From Nitrosovibrio tenuis (lineage in GTDB: Bacteria; Pseudomonadota; Gammaproteobacteria; Burkholderiales; Nitrosomonadaceae): a stretch of 64,000 nucleotides of DNA. Every line of letters starts with the position of its first letter. The first letter of the stretch is position 1. Below the pieces are notes generated by a model, which ran no database searches, was not told where the DNA came from, and saw only the letters and a list, made by a program, of their open reading frames with translations. Shown piece after piece: positions 1 to 8,509 of this stretch. The stretch lies in the NCBI RefSeq assembly GCF_900109785.1, contig NZ_FOBH01000004.1, positions 1-64,000 on the forward strand, read 5' to 3'. The position numbers and the translations under genes were made by a program.

Positions 1-444
1 TATTGCAGCAATGTTTGAATTCTTAGAGATGCCCTAAAGAGCGAAGGCCCGGCAACTATACAGCTTTACAATTTTCCTGTCCATGCCGATTGTCTAGAAT
101 ATATGTATCTGATTGCGCTAAAAAACCATACTTATTTTATGGTTTTCGCGTACGCTCCGCCATCCGCTTTGCGAGGGAACAAACCCTGCTTCATGACGCC
201 GTTTATTCTCCCTCTTTATTTTCCCTCTGCGCTATGACTATCGGGAAAAGTGATGCTGTCAAATGAAAGGTCAAACCTGATTATGGAATTTGTAGGGCGG
301 CCTGATATTTAGTGGCCATGCGCTGCAGCAGCGTCTCAAAATCTGCCTGCATTGGCCAGATTCACCAGATCGGGCGCCTTGGCCTTGTGATCATCCCAAT
401 TTCGCCAGCAGCGCGCTCCAGCGCGGGACTTGTTCAGAGATTTC
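1..444. other. Non-coding leader region with a repeat end
   Basis: I see no convincing gene here. The short open frames overlap on both strands and have no ribosome site or family resemblance. The right part (about 392-445) matches 19583-19635 over some 54 bases with roughly four fifths identity. It ends in the inverted-repeat sequence described for the dispersed element family. A second weak match to the same end may lie at about 18-36. Confidence 0.5.
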
Positions 445-445
445 C
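426..445 (-). repeat. Terminal repeat of the dispersed MITE-like family
   Basis: The minus strand reads GGAAATCTCTGAACAAGTCC. The core ATCTCTGAACAAGTC is identical at 46458-46472 and 25530-25544. It touches the stop codon of the flavoprotein gene at 445, so the element sits directly at that gene's 3' end. Confidence 0.7.
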
Positions 446-2574
446 TACCCTCTTCGCCAGTCATGATATTTTTGCGCCCAGTCCAGCAGACGACGAGGCA
501 TATGCGCGCGCCTCCATTCCCCAGCGGCATATTTGTTGGCCTCCGGCCAAGTCGGATAAGTATGAATGGTGCCGAGTATCTTGCTGAGGCCAAGGCCCTG
601 CTTCATCGCCAGCACGAATTCCGCCAGCAGGTCGCTGGCATGCATGCCGACAATGGTGACGCCCAGAATACGATCTTTTCCTGGTACGCTGAGCACCTTG
701 ACAAACCCACGTGCCGCTTCATCGGTAATCGCACGGTCGAGGTCCTGAAAGCCGTAGCGTGACACTTCGTAAGCGATGCTCCGTTTTTTCGCTTCCTTCT
801 CCGATAATCCAGCACGGGCAACTTCCGGGTCAGTGAAGGTAGTCCACGGAATTACCGAATAGTCCACCTTGAAGCGCTTGAAAACACCGAACAATGCATT
901 TACCGATGCGTACCACCCCTGATGGGCCGCGACGTGGGTAAACTGGTATGGTCCGGCTACGTCACCACACGCATAAATGTTGGGGTAGAGGGTTTGCAGA
1001 TACTCATCCGTTTCAATGGTACGCATGGGCGAAACCGGGATCCCCAGTTCTTCCAGGCCAAACCCTTCGGTACGCGCAACTCTGCCGACCGCGCACAGCA
1101 TTGCATCGAATGGAAGGGCTTCCTCGGTTCCGTCCCTGTGGCATACGACCAGGTATTGGTCATCACCGTTGCGCTCACATCGAATGGCGCTGGTCTGCGT
1201 CAACACGCGTACGCCATCGTCGCGCAGCGCGGCTTCAACCAGTGCAACCGCGTCCGCATCCTCGCGCTCCATCAAGCCCGCTCGCTCCACTTGGGTAACC
1301 TGGCAGTCCAGGCGTGCAAACGCCTGCGCCAGCTCGCAACCAATGGGCCCGCCGCCCAGGACAAGCAGCCTCTCGGGGCGCGCGGTAAGCGACCAGATGG
1401 TGTCGGATGTATAGTAGCGCACCTCGTCCAGTCCGGGGATTGAGGGAATGATGGGGCGAGAGCCGGTCGCTATGACAATCGAGCAAGCCGTCATAGTTCG
1501 GCCATTGACCTCGACTGTCCAGGGTGTGGTAATACGCGCTTTGCCGTGAATAACCTCCACCCCGAGTTTAGTATAGCGTTCCACCGAATCATGCGGCTCA
1601 ATCGTATTGATGATGCGATGTACCCGAGCCATCACATCTCCAAAATCGTATTCGACGATGGCACGCGTAATGCCCAGTTCATCGGCATGCCGGGTCTGCC
1701 GCAAAAAGGCCGCCGAACGTATCAGCGCTTTGGAAGGTACACAACCAAAATTGAGGCAATCGCCGCCCATCTTGTGTGCTTCGATCAGTGTCACCTTGGC
1801 GCGGGTAGCGGCTGCGATATAGGATGTCACCAGTCCTGCCGCGCCGGCCCCTATCACTATCAGATTGCGATCGAATCGCTTGGGTTTAGGCCAGCGAGCA
1901 CGCGTACTGCTCACTTTGAAGTAGCCCAGCCCCCATCGCGAGAGCCACGGAAACGCCGCTAGTAACGCAAATGAACCGATTGTGACCGGCGATAAGATAT
2001 CGGATGGACTGGAAATTTCGCCCAATCGGGTCCCCGCATTGGCGTAAATGGTTGTCCCAGCCAGCATGCCCACAAGACTGACCCAAAAAAAGGTTGCGGT
2101 CCGCATTGCGGTGAGCCCCATCAGTACATTGATAATGAAAAACGGAAACACAGGTATCAGGCGCAAGGTGAAAAGATAAAACGCGCCATCGCGTTTAATG
2201 CCGGCATCGATCGCCGCCATGCGATTGCCGAAGCGGTGCTGAACCATATCGCGAAACACATAGCGGGCCATCCAGAAAGCAAGCGTAGCGCCGATGCTGG
2301 CGGAAATGACCGCGACAGGCGCGCCCACCCACAGGCCAAAAATGGCGCCCCCAGCCAATGTCATTACTGCTGCGCCCGGCAAAGAAAGCGCAGTAATGAG
2401 GATATACAGCGCGGTATATAAGCCGATTGTCTGCAATGGTCGCGCTTGGTAGGCCTGCTTCAACACATCGCGACTGTTCTTGAGCGTTTCGAAGCTGATG
2501 AAACGCCCGAGATCCAAGACATAGAACAACCCGGCCAATAATACCAACACCCCAAGCAGCCACCAGTGTTTCAT
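445..2574 (-). CDS. VTT-domain / FAD-dependent disulfide oxidoreductase fusion
   Basis: About 709 residues in two parts. Residues 1-215 carry several hydrophobic segments and resemble the TVP38/TMEM64 (VTT, SNARE-associated) membrane family. From about residue 237 a class I pyridine nucleotide-disulfide oxidoreductase begins, with an FAD motif GAGAAG at 242-247. The redox pair C273-x4-C278 lies in GGDCLNFGCVPSK, followed by an NAD motif LGGGPIG and a C-terminal HTYPTWPE box where relatives have H-x-x-P-T. It resembles mercuric reductase but lacks the N-terminal metal domain and the C-terminal cysteine pair, so the substrate is unknown. The ATG at 2574 opens the first membrane helix. An upstream start at 2631 would add 19 charged residues. 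It is the last gene of the arsenic-type cluster. Confidence 0.85.
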   Translation of the reverse strand: MKHWWLLGVLVLLAGLFYVLDLGRFISFETLKNSRDVLKQAYQARPLQTIGLYTALYILITALSLPGAAVMTLAGGAIFGLWVGAPVAVISASIGATLAFWMARYVFRDMVQHRFGNRMAAIDAGIKRDGAFYLFTLRLIPVFPFFIINVLMGLTAMRTATFFWVSLVGMLAGTTIYANAGTRLGEISSPSDILSPVTIGSFALLAAFPWLSRWGLGYFKVSSTRARWPKPKRFDRNLIVIGAGAAGLVTSYIAAATRAKVTLIEAHKMGGDCLNFGCVPSKALIRSAAFLRQTRHADELGITRAIVEYDFGDVMARVHRIINTIEPHDSVERYTKLGVEVIHGKARITTPWTVEVNGRTMTACSIVIATGSRPIIPSIPGLDEVRYYTSDTIWSLTARPERLLVLGGGPIGCELAQAFARLDCQVTQVERAGLMEREDADAVALVEAALRDDGVRVLTQTSAIRCERNGDDQYLVVCHRDGTEEALPFDAMLCAVGRVARTEGFGLEELGIPVSPMRTIETDEYLQTLYPNIYACGDVAGPYQFTHVAAHQGWYASVNALFGVFKRFKVDYSVIPWTTFTDPEVARAGLSEKEAKKRSIAYEVSRYGFQDLDRAITDEAARGFVKVLSVPGKDRILGVTIVGMHASDLLAEFVLAMKQGLGLSKILGTIHTYPTWPEANKYAAGEWRRAHMPRRLLDWAQKYHDWRRG

Positions 2575-2641
2575 CTCAGGAATTCCGGAACAAATCCTCC
2601 GCTTACGCCGTTGCGTAGGCAACCCATGCACTTATTACTCT

Positions 2642-3619
2642 TTACCGTCGTCGGACTACCTCAGGCGTCCGCTTCATTTCGCTGCACGATGCGCCGTATT
2701 TAAAGCAGCTATAGCAGCGGTGGTGTTTCATGCTCACGGGTGTTTGCAGGGCTTCCGTCAATGTTTCACCGACGACATAATCCGGATCGTCATCCACGAG
2801 AGTACAGGCGTAAACCTTCATGCAGTCCCCGCTTTTTGCCACCATTTTGCTGAATGCGCACATGAACGCGCGGCGGCTCTCTTCGGTTTGATAGCTCGTC
2901 ATGCAAGTTTCAGTGATTTGTGGGGTGGATACATGTATGCCTGGAGGATGAAATTCGGGAAATTCCACCCGAGCAAGATCCGCAGGTAACCCTGCTCTTT
3001 GGAAGATTTCGGCAAAGACCGCCGCAACAGCGGCCACATCGGCCGCCGTGCCCGGCGAGAGCTGGCTCGCGACCGAAACATGAAAGCCCATCTCATGCAA
3101 TTTTCGCAAGCCTGCCAGCGCACTGGCGAACATGCCCTCGCCACGCCCAGCGTCATGCCGTGCGGCCTCAGGATAATCAAGGCTAACGCGAAAACTCAGC
3201 GCGCATGCCCGGTTTTGCAACGGCTTCAATTGCTCGATACGCCTGATCAGCGGCTCAGTCGCATTGGTCAATACCAGGCAGGGTCTATGCTGCAACGCAT
3301 AATCGAGAATACGTATGATGTCCTTATTGATGAAAGGCTCGCCACCGGTAAAGGAAAATTGCTTGACCCCAAGAGCGAGTGCTTCATCGACGAAAGGAAT
3401 GGCATCTTGAAAACGCAGCAGTTGCAACCGATCGTCTCCCGGTTTCGAGCCTTCCAGGCAAAAAGGGCAAGCCAGGTTACAAGCGGTGCCAGTATGGAAC
3501 CATAGTTCATCCAACACATGCGGTTGAATAATGCCGCGCGGCTCCCCGCCCGGCAGCCGATACCAATCCTCGTGCCGATCAGGAAAAGGGCTGAAACGGC
3601 GGAGGGGTGCGCTGGTCAT
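2642..3619 (-). CDS. Radical SAM protein with SPASM-like C-terminal cysteines
   Basis: 325 residues. The radical SAM cluster motif is C47-x3-C51-x2-C54 (CNLACPFC), followed by a glycine-rich FTGGEPF motif that binds SAM in this superfamily. The last third has further cysteines, ending in CYSCFKYGASCSE at about residues 302-312. This fits an auxiliary Fe-S cluster of the SPASM or twitch kind. It lies 41 bp after the ArsM-like gene and 10 bp or more before the flavoprotein, all on one strand, so co-transcription is likely. It does not look like ArsS, the usual arsenosugar radical SAM enzyme, and it lacks the RCCLKC motif described for ArsL. The reaction is unknown. The ribosome site is weak. 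Confidence 0.8.
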   Translation of the reverse strand: MTSAPLRRFSPFPDRHEDWYRLPGGEPRGIIQPHVLDELWFHTGTACNLACPFCLEGSKPGDDRLQLLRFQDAIPFVDEALALGVKQFSFTGGEPFINKDIIRILDYALQHRPCLVLTNATEPLIRRIEQLKPLQNRACALSFRVSLDYPEAARHDAGRGEGMFASALAGLRKLHEMGFHVSVASQLSPGTAADVAAVAAVFAEIFQRAGLPADLARVEFPEFHPPGIHVSTPQITETCMTSYQTEESRRAFMCAFSKMVAKSGDCMKVYACTLVDDDPDYVVGETLTEALQTPVSMKHHRCYSCFKYGASCSEMKRTPEVVRRR

Positions 3620-3660
3620 GGGAATGAGCCTATGATACCCCTTCGCATCCCTTGCTCATG

Positions 3661-4713
3661 CTAGCAGCACCCGCCTGCACGTTTGTCGGCAATATCATGG
3701 GTAGAGTCATCATAAGGCAGCCCCATACCGCAGCCGGGGAAAATACCATAGTGCCGCTCGAAGTTGCCATAAAAATCGAAATGCGCGGCAAGTCGGGTAT
3801 CGTGCAGCATGCGCCAGGTGTTTCCGCACACAGGGAAATGTTTGCCGGCTTCCATGCGATGATGCTTGTCGAGCACAAACACGTGGGGATGATTCGGTAC
3901 CGTGCCGCGGTAAACCACGGCTTGACCATAGTCTTCACAAGCCGGCTCCAGATTACCCAGCTTGAACAGCCGGTAGGTGGCCGAATAAAAACGGATGTTT
4001 CCCGTCCGCGTGGCAAGTTCCGCGTCCACGTTAATTCTTCGGTCGTCAACCAAGCGTGGGTCGGCAAAACCGTGCTCGCGGGAAAGCTGGAGGAAATCGT
4101 TCCAATATAATGCACCACTCAGACATTCGCCGTACAGCACCGGATCGCGAGTCAATGGTTCAGGTACGCGGCGGTCAGTATACACATCGGAAAAATACAG
4201 TTCACCGCCCGGCCTGAGGACGCGCCACGCTTCATTCAGTACCGACGCCTTGTCGGGAGCGAGGTTGAGTACGCAATTGGACACAATAACATCCACGCTT
4301 GCATCGGCTAATTCGAGTTCCGAGAGGCGCTCAATATAGCCGTGCATGAAGCGCACGTTGCTTGCAGCGTAACCAAAGGCTTTACGGTGATAATCCTCGT
4401 GCCGGCGTGCGACAGCCAGCTGCTCTTCCGTCATGTCGACCCCAATTACCCGGCCTTGCTCCCCCACCAGTTTTGATAAAACAAAAATATCGCGTCCGGC
4501 TCCACAGCCAAGATCAAGCACAGTCAGGCCTTCCAGGGCTTCCGGCAGAACCAGGCCACAGCCGTAGTATCGAGCCAAAACCTCATTGTGTACCTGAGCC
4601 AATATGGGTTTGACATATGCGGGCAAACCGGCGTCAGTCTTGCAGGCGCTGGTCTGGAGATCGAGCGAGCTACCCAGGATTTCGCCATAGTACTTCTGAA
4701 CAGTGTCATGCAT
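3661..4713 (-). CDS. arsM: Arsenite S-adenosylmethyltransferase (ArsM family) with Cys-rich tail
   Basis: 350 residues. A SAM-dependent methyltransferase fold with motif I DLGCGAGRD at 67-75. Cysteines C24, C52 (YYGCGL), C147 (SNCVLNL) and C197 (YGECLSGALYW) have the same mutual spacing as the four conserved cysteines of algal ArsM (28, 95 and 50 residues apart). Three of those bind As(III) in the family. ArsM methylates arsenite stepwise and makes the precursor of arsenosugars and other organoarsenicals. Beyond about residue 258 comes a roughly 90-residue extension with C259, C296, C328 and a terminal GGCC, not needed for plain ArsM. The ATG has a good ribosome site (GAGGTAA). The gene follows the two transferase genes. 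Confidence 0.88.
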   Translation of the reverse strand: MHDTVQKYYGEILGSSLDLQTSACKTDAGLPAYVKPILAQVHNEVLARYYGCGLVLPEALEGLTVLDLGCGAGRDIFVLSKLVGEQGRVIGVDMTEEQLAVARRHEDYHRKAFGYAASNVRFMHGYIERLSELELADASVDVIVSNCVLNLAPDKASVLNEAWRVLRPGGELYFSDVYTDRRVPEPLTRDPVLYGECLSGALYWNDFLQLSREHGFADPRLVDDRRINVDAELATRTGNIRFYSATYRLFKLGNLEPACEDYGQAVVYRGTVPNHPHVFVLDKHHRMEAGKHFPVCGNTWRMLHDTRLAAHFDFYGNFERHYGIFPGCGMGLPYDDSTHDIADKRAGGCC

Positions 4714-4733
4714 GGAGTTACCTCATGATTGGT

Positions 4734-5435
4734 TTAAGTTGTCCTTTTGGAGCGGTAGCGTGCTGCCAGCCTGTCAGGTTCGACTCCACGCGCAAAAGCC
4801 AACGCGAGATTGCGATTCACCCACGTACGACGCCACCATCCGTCACGATGCCAGCGGCGGGGATCGATAAAAAGCGGTTCGCGTAAAGATTGAAAACGCC
4901 CCAGGCGGCGCAGGCCGCGTACCAGCGCTACTTCTTCAAACAATGGCCAGGGCGAATGGCCGCCTGCCTCGATGTAAGCCCGCCGGGTCATGAACAGCCC
5001 TTGGTCGCCATAAGGGACACCGATCCGGCAACGGAGGGCGATAGCAGGCTCCAGTAATAATGCGGGCCATGCGCGCGGTGCATCAAAACGGAAACGAAAG
5101 TAGCCGCCTACCATATCGCGTTCGAAAGCGCGCTCCATTGCCATTAAAGGATTTGGCGGCAGCCGGACGTCCGCATGCAGGAACCATAACGCATCACCTC
5201 GTGCCAGCGCCGCGCCAGCCCGTAATTGGCGCCCGCGGCAAGGTTCGCCGGGCACCCAGAGTGCACCGTATCGATGGCAAACTTGGCTGCATTTCTGGTC
5301 GCCAGCACCGTCTGCCACGATAATCTCCAGCGGCGCCCGGGAGGTGCTATGGGGCAGCTTTCGCAATTGATCGAGCAGGTTCGCCAATTTTCCCTCGTCT
5401 CGATAGCAGGGAATGATTATGCTAAAACTGGACAT
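4734..5435 (-). CDS. Family 2 glycosyltransferase, rSAM/selenodomain-associated transferase 2 type
   Basis: 233 residues. It begins SSFSIIIPCYRDE, the usual first strand of GT-A glycosyltransferases. LEIIVADGAGD follows, then FLHADVRLP, a DxD-like position, and GDQGLF later. This matches the group named rSAM/selenodomain-associated transferase 2 (TIGR04283), found beside radical SAM and arsenosugar genes. It probably moves an activated sugar or a related group onto a small acceptor, but the substrate is unknown. The ATG at 5435 has GGGGAA seven bases upstream. It overlaps the end of the preceding gene by 14 bp, which points to translational coupling. Confidence 0.85.
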   Translation of the reverse strand: MSSFSIIIPCYRDEGKLANLLDQLRKLPHSTSRAPLEIIVADGAGDQKCSQVCHRYGALWVPGEPCRGRQLRAGAALARGDALWFLHADVRLPPNPLMAMERAFERDMVGGYFRFRFDAPRAWPALLLEPAIALRCRIGVPYGDQGLFMTRRAYIEAGGHSPWPLFEEVALVRGLRRLGRFQSLREPLFIDPRRWHRDGWWRRTWVNRNLALAFARGVEPDRLAARYRSKRTT

Positions 5436-6177
5436 GATCCGTTTCCCCGAGCTGCACAATGTGGCTCGCCAATTCATGCAGCGCCCGTCGCGCCGGTCGC
5501 CGGTCGTGGCTCAGTGAAGTGATCAGCCGTACGAGATCGTCTGCCTCATCCACGTCAAACCCATGTGTCAGAGTCGACACCGATTGGCCGGCATCATGGC
5601 AGCAGTCCGCCAGCGCGATACCCAAATGGGGCGTGCTCCACGGCAAACCACCCAGCGGCGGCCAATGCTTGCGGCTCGCCATCAACACCACACCGCCATC
5701 CAATGACGGCATCAATACGGTATCGTGATATTCCATGGCCTCACTCGCTGCTGCGTAATCGGCTGCTTCGAGTGCGGGTGCATCGCTGCCGATATAGACC
5801 AGCTCTTCCAGTCCCGCGGCGCGCAATTTGCGATCCAATATGTTCAGCCGCTGTCCCAGATTCCCCGCTGACTGGGGCTCTACGCGCGTTTTGGGATGTA
5901 CTCCCGGCAACAGAGCCTCGGCCCAGGCATAATCCCCCGCATGCGCAGGAGCGATGACCACCGGACCGGACCAGACATGCGTGTCTTCCAAAGCACAGGC
6001 AAGCAGTGCTTCGGCAACACGGCTTGCCGCCATCCGGCCCAAACTTGCGGCCAGCCGTTGCTTGCCGATCCCTAATCCCGGTCGCTTGCAAACCAGCACC
6101 AGCGCCGCTTCAATCATGTCGGTTGTTATTGATTCCGCCGCCACAGACTGCATGAGCCGTTCATGAGGTTCTCTCAT
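5422..6177 (-). CDS. CofC-like nucleotidyltransferase, rSAM/selenodomain-associated transferase 1 type
   Basis: 251 residues. The order of motifs, ALVLVCKRPGLGIGKQRL near the N-terminus and then YIGSDAPAL and PSLDGGVVL, is that of the TIGR04282 group. This is a nucleotidyltransferase-like family related to CofC and MobA. The typical family start has K-x-P-x-x-G-x-x-K-T-R, and here it reads CKRPGLGIGKQRL, a slight drift. It is the first gene of the minus-strand cluster that runs to the VTT-flavoprotein. Its ATG follows AAAGGAAAC, a good ribosome site. By context it probably activates or transfers a group in building an organoarsenic or selenium-linked small molecule, an inference only. Confidence 0.82.
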   Translation of the reverse strand: MREPHERLMQSVAAESITTDMIEAALVLVCKRPGLGIGKQRLAASLGRMAASRVAEALLACALEDTHVWSGPVVIAPAHAGDYAWAEALLPGVHPKTRVEPQSAGNLGQRLNILDRKLRAAGLEELVYIGSDAPALEAADYAAASEAMEYHDTVLMPSLDGGVVLMASRKHWPPLGGLPWSTPHLGIALADCCHDAGQSVSTLTHGFDVDEADDLVRLITSLSHDRRPARRALHELASHIVQLGETDHVQF

Positions 6178-6530
6178 GAGTTTCCTTTATCGATCACCCG
6201 AACTCGTCTGAGAATTGTTATCGATTTATCCCCAGACGACACCGCCTACCTGATGAAGATAAGGTTGTTACATAATAGACAGCATTTTTCTATTGAGCAC
6301 GAAAATTTTGAAGAGAATCCGCAGTCGCCGATTTTGAAACAAGTTCTCACAGGATGAGATGGAAGATCGGGCTTTATTGCATGACGCGATCTGTGGCATC
6401 GCCAATGCCTTGCGCTTTAGAAGAGCATGGCAAACAGGCAAACAGTACAGGAAGCTTGTGATGGAATTTGTTTTATTGGATAAAAATGGCACAGCCCGCC
6501 GAAGAGAATACCGGGAATTTGTCAGAGCTC
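6178..6530. other. Intergenic space upstream of the arsenic-type cluster
   Basis: 353 bp with no credible gene. It lies between the end of the asparagine-synthetase-like gene and the start of the CofC-like gene, both on the minus strand. It must therefore hold the cluster promoter. The stretch near 6260-6310 is AT-rich on the minus strand and could carry a -10 element, but I could not fix a -35/-10 pair. No ArsR-type operator was recognised. Confidence 0.4.
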
Positions 6531-8381
6531 TTAAATGAGACCCTGCCTCTGCCTGTACCATTGTTCAAGCATCATCAGCACCCACACCATGGTGCCGTGA
6601 TAACCCGCATGCTCGCCCAGATGCTGTTCGAGCAGCTTATCGATAAATCGAGTATTGATGATGTGCCGCGACTTGAGATCATTTAAGCTGTCAAACGCCA
6701 GAGCCTGCAACGGTTTATGGTGTTGAAGCCATACGCCGAAGGGAAGACCGAAGCCATGTTTCTGTTTGCCGATGATTTCATCCGGCAAGAACCCTCGCAG
6801 CGCTTCCTTGAAGAAATAACGCAACTTTGTGCCTTTAAGTTTGAGTTGGGGTTCGAGTTGCAAGGAAAAATCTACGATTTCATCGCTTATCAGCGGATAC
6901 GCCACATCCATCCCAGCCAATTCGCACGCCTTGCTCACTTTCGGGAGGTCATTGTCGGCAAGGGTGAATTTTCGATCAAAAGCCAGCATGCGATTGATCA
7001 AGCTCTTGGCGCTGCTCTGATGATAAATATCGCTTAACAATTCGGCCGGATAGCCCGGATCGACCGTTTCAAGGAATTCCTGGGTAAAAACCGCCCTGGC
7101 GCCATAATGCTCCAGCAGATTATAAGTTTCCGTTCGCGCGGGCATCTCTATCGATGCCTGTTCCACATAACTGCGGGCCTTGCGCATCAATGGCAACGCA
7201 GCCCCACCGGGAATGCCTAAAACCACAGGCTCGATAACTGCCTTGCGCAGCAACGCAGGAATTTGTTCATACAAAGAGAAAAGATGCTGTTTGGCATAGC
7301 GTGTATTGCCCCCGAATAATTCATCTCCTCCATCGCCGCCCAGCATCCTGTTCAGGCCATCGGCTTTCGCCATGCGCGCACAATAGAAAGCCGGTATGGC
7401 GGAAGAATTACCGAAAGGTTGATCGAAGATCGCCGCCACCTGAGGGATGGCTGCCACAATATCATCGGGAGTGACATAATACTCCTGATGCCGCGTACCA
7501 AAATGTTTCGCTGCGATACGCGCGTATGCCATTTCGTCATAACCCGAGGCATCAAAACCGATGGAATACGTCCGTGCCGGCTGGCCCGTCACTTCGCCAA
7601 GTATTCCCGCGATCGTCGAGCTATCTGTGCCTCCGCTGAGAAAGGTTCCAACCTTCTGATCCCCGGCAGCCTCGCGCACGCTGGAGCGCAATACCCCTAG
7701 AAAACCCTCCTTGAGTTCCTGAAAGGGTCGTCTCTCACCTTCGAGGAAGCGCATTTCCCAATACCTGCGGGTCTCAACCCGTCCCTTCCGATAAATCAGA
7801 TATTCACCAGGGAGAAGACGGGCCTGTTCCCTATAAATGGTCCCGGGACCGGGCACCATATGAAAATAGATATAGTTGTAGAGGCTTTGCGGCGCGATTT
7901 CAGGTCTTATCAATGGGTGCATAAGGATAGCGTCCGCCGCTGAGCCGAAAACCAGTGCTCGCCCGGATAGCTGGAAGGCAACCGGGTACGTTCCCATGCG
8001 GTCGGTTGCCAGGACAGCCTCATCAGTGTCTTCGTTCAAGATACAAAATGAAAATGCTCCAGCCAGACTCGAAAAGGCTTTTTCGCCTCGGGTCCGCCAA
8101 TCGTCAGCGAGTGTTTTCGCGACGCCCTGGCTCAGTGCGAGCTGGGCTAGCTGCGACTCGAGAAAATTGGGCCGCCCGCATATGGCAACAATAAGGCCGT
8201 CCTTTTGATAGAGATGCCTGCTACCGTCTCCCGCCGCGATTGCGAGCGCGCTTTCCATCCCGGCCAATGGTTCCATGTGGCTGCCATCGAAACGGGAAAG
8301 CGGCCCGGCCATCTGCCGGACAAGCCGCAGGTTTTCGGAAGCAGAGATACTGTGGCCTATCCAGCCGCAAAACCCACTCAA
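6531..8381 (-). CDS. Asparagine-synthetase-like amide ligase with altered glutaminase domain
   Basis: 616 residues. The C-terminal synthetase domain is intact, with PP-loop LSGGTDSS at about 248-255 and LGGDGGDELFGG further on, as in AsnB-type ATP-pyrophosphatases. The N-terminal class II amidotransferase domain is abnormal. The start reads MSGFCGW, so the cysteine is residue 5 instead of residue 2, and the usual NGEIYN segment reads CGRPNF. It may use ammonia or another amine donor, as beta-lactam synthetase-type relatives do, or may need trimming to expose Cys5. The start is TTG, with GAGG seven bases upstream and no nearby ATG. It is the last gene of the exosortase-A-type run and presumably modifies the exopolysaccharide or its precursor. 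Confidence 0.85.
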   Translation of the reverse strand: MSGFCGWIGHSISASENLRLVRQMAGPLSRFDGSHMEPLAGMESALAIAAGDGSRHLYQKDGLIVAICGRPNFLESQLAQLALSQGVAKTLADDWRTRGEKAFSSLAGAFSFCILNEDTDEAVLATDRMGTYPVAFQLSGRALVFGSAADAILMHPLIRPEIAPQSLYNYIYFHMVPGPGTIYREQARLLPGEYLIYRKGRVETRRYWEMRFLEGERRPFQELKEGFLGVLRSSVREAAGDQKVGTFLSGGTDSSTIAGILGEVTGQPARTYSIGFDASGYDEMAYARIAAKHFGTRHQEYYVTPDDIVAAIPQVAAIFDQPFGNSSAIPAFYCARMAKADGLNRMLGGDGGDELFGGNTRYAKQHLFSLYEQIPALLRKAVIEPVVLGIPGGAALPLMRKARSYVEQASIEMPARTETYNLLEHYGARAVFTQEFLETVDPGYPAELLSDIYHQSSAKSLINRMLAFDRKFTLADNDLPKVSKACELAGMDVAYPLISDEIVDFSLQLEPQLKLKGTKLRYFFKEALRGFLPDEIIGKQKHGFGLPFGVWLQHHKPLQALAFDSLNDLKSRHIINTRFIDKLLEQHLGEHAGYHGTMVWVLMMLEQWYRQRQGLI

Positions 8382-8509
8382 AATAGTGCCTCGGTTTTTT
8401 TTAACATCAGCGTTCCATTGATAGCTTCGAAACAGTCGTGCTTGTGATCCAGATGGACCCGTCCCCGAACCTCGGGCAATACCAAGGCAGCAAGCAGTAT
8501 TATGCTCAA

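Noticed and set aside
445-2574. Mercuric reductase (merA)
   Set aside because: The C-terminal Cys pair and N-terminal heavy-metal domain are missing, and no mer genes are near.
2642-3619. ArsS arsenosugar synthase
   Set aside because: Motif environment and C-terminus differ from the ArsS family as I know it. Only the gene neighbours agree.
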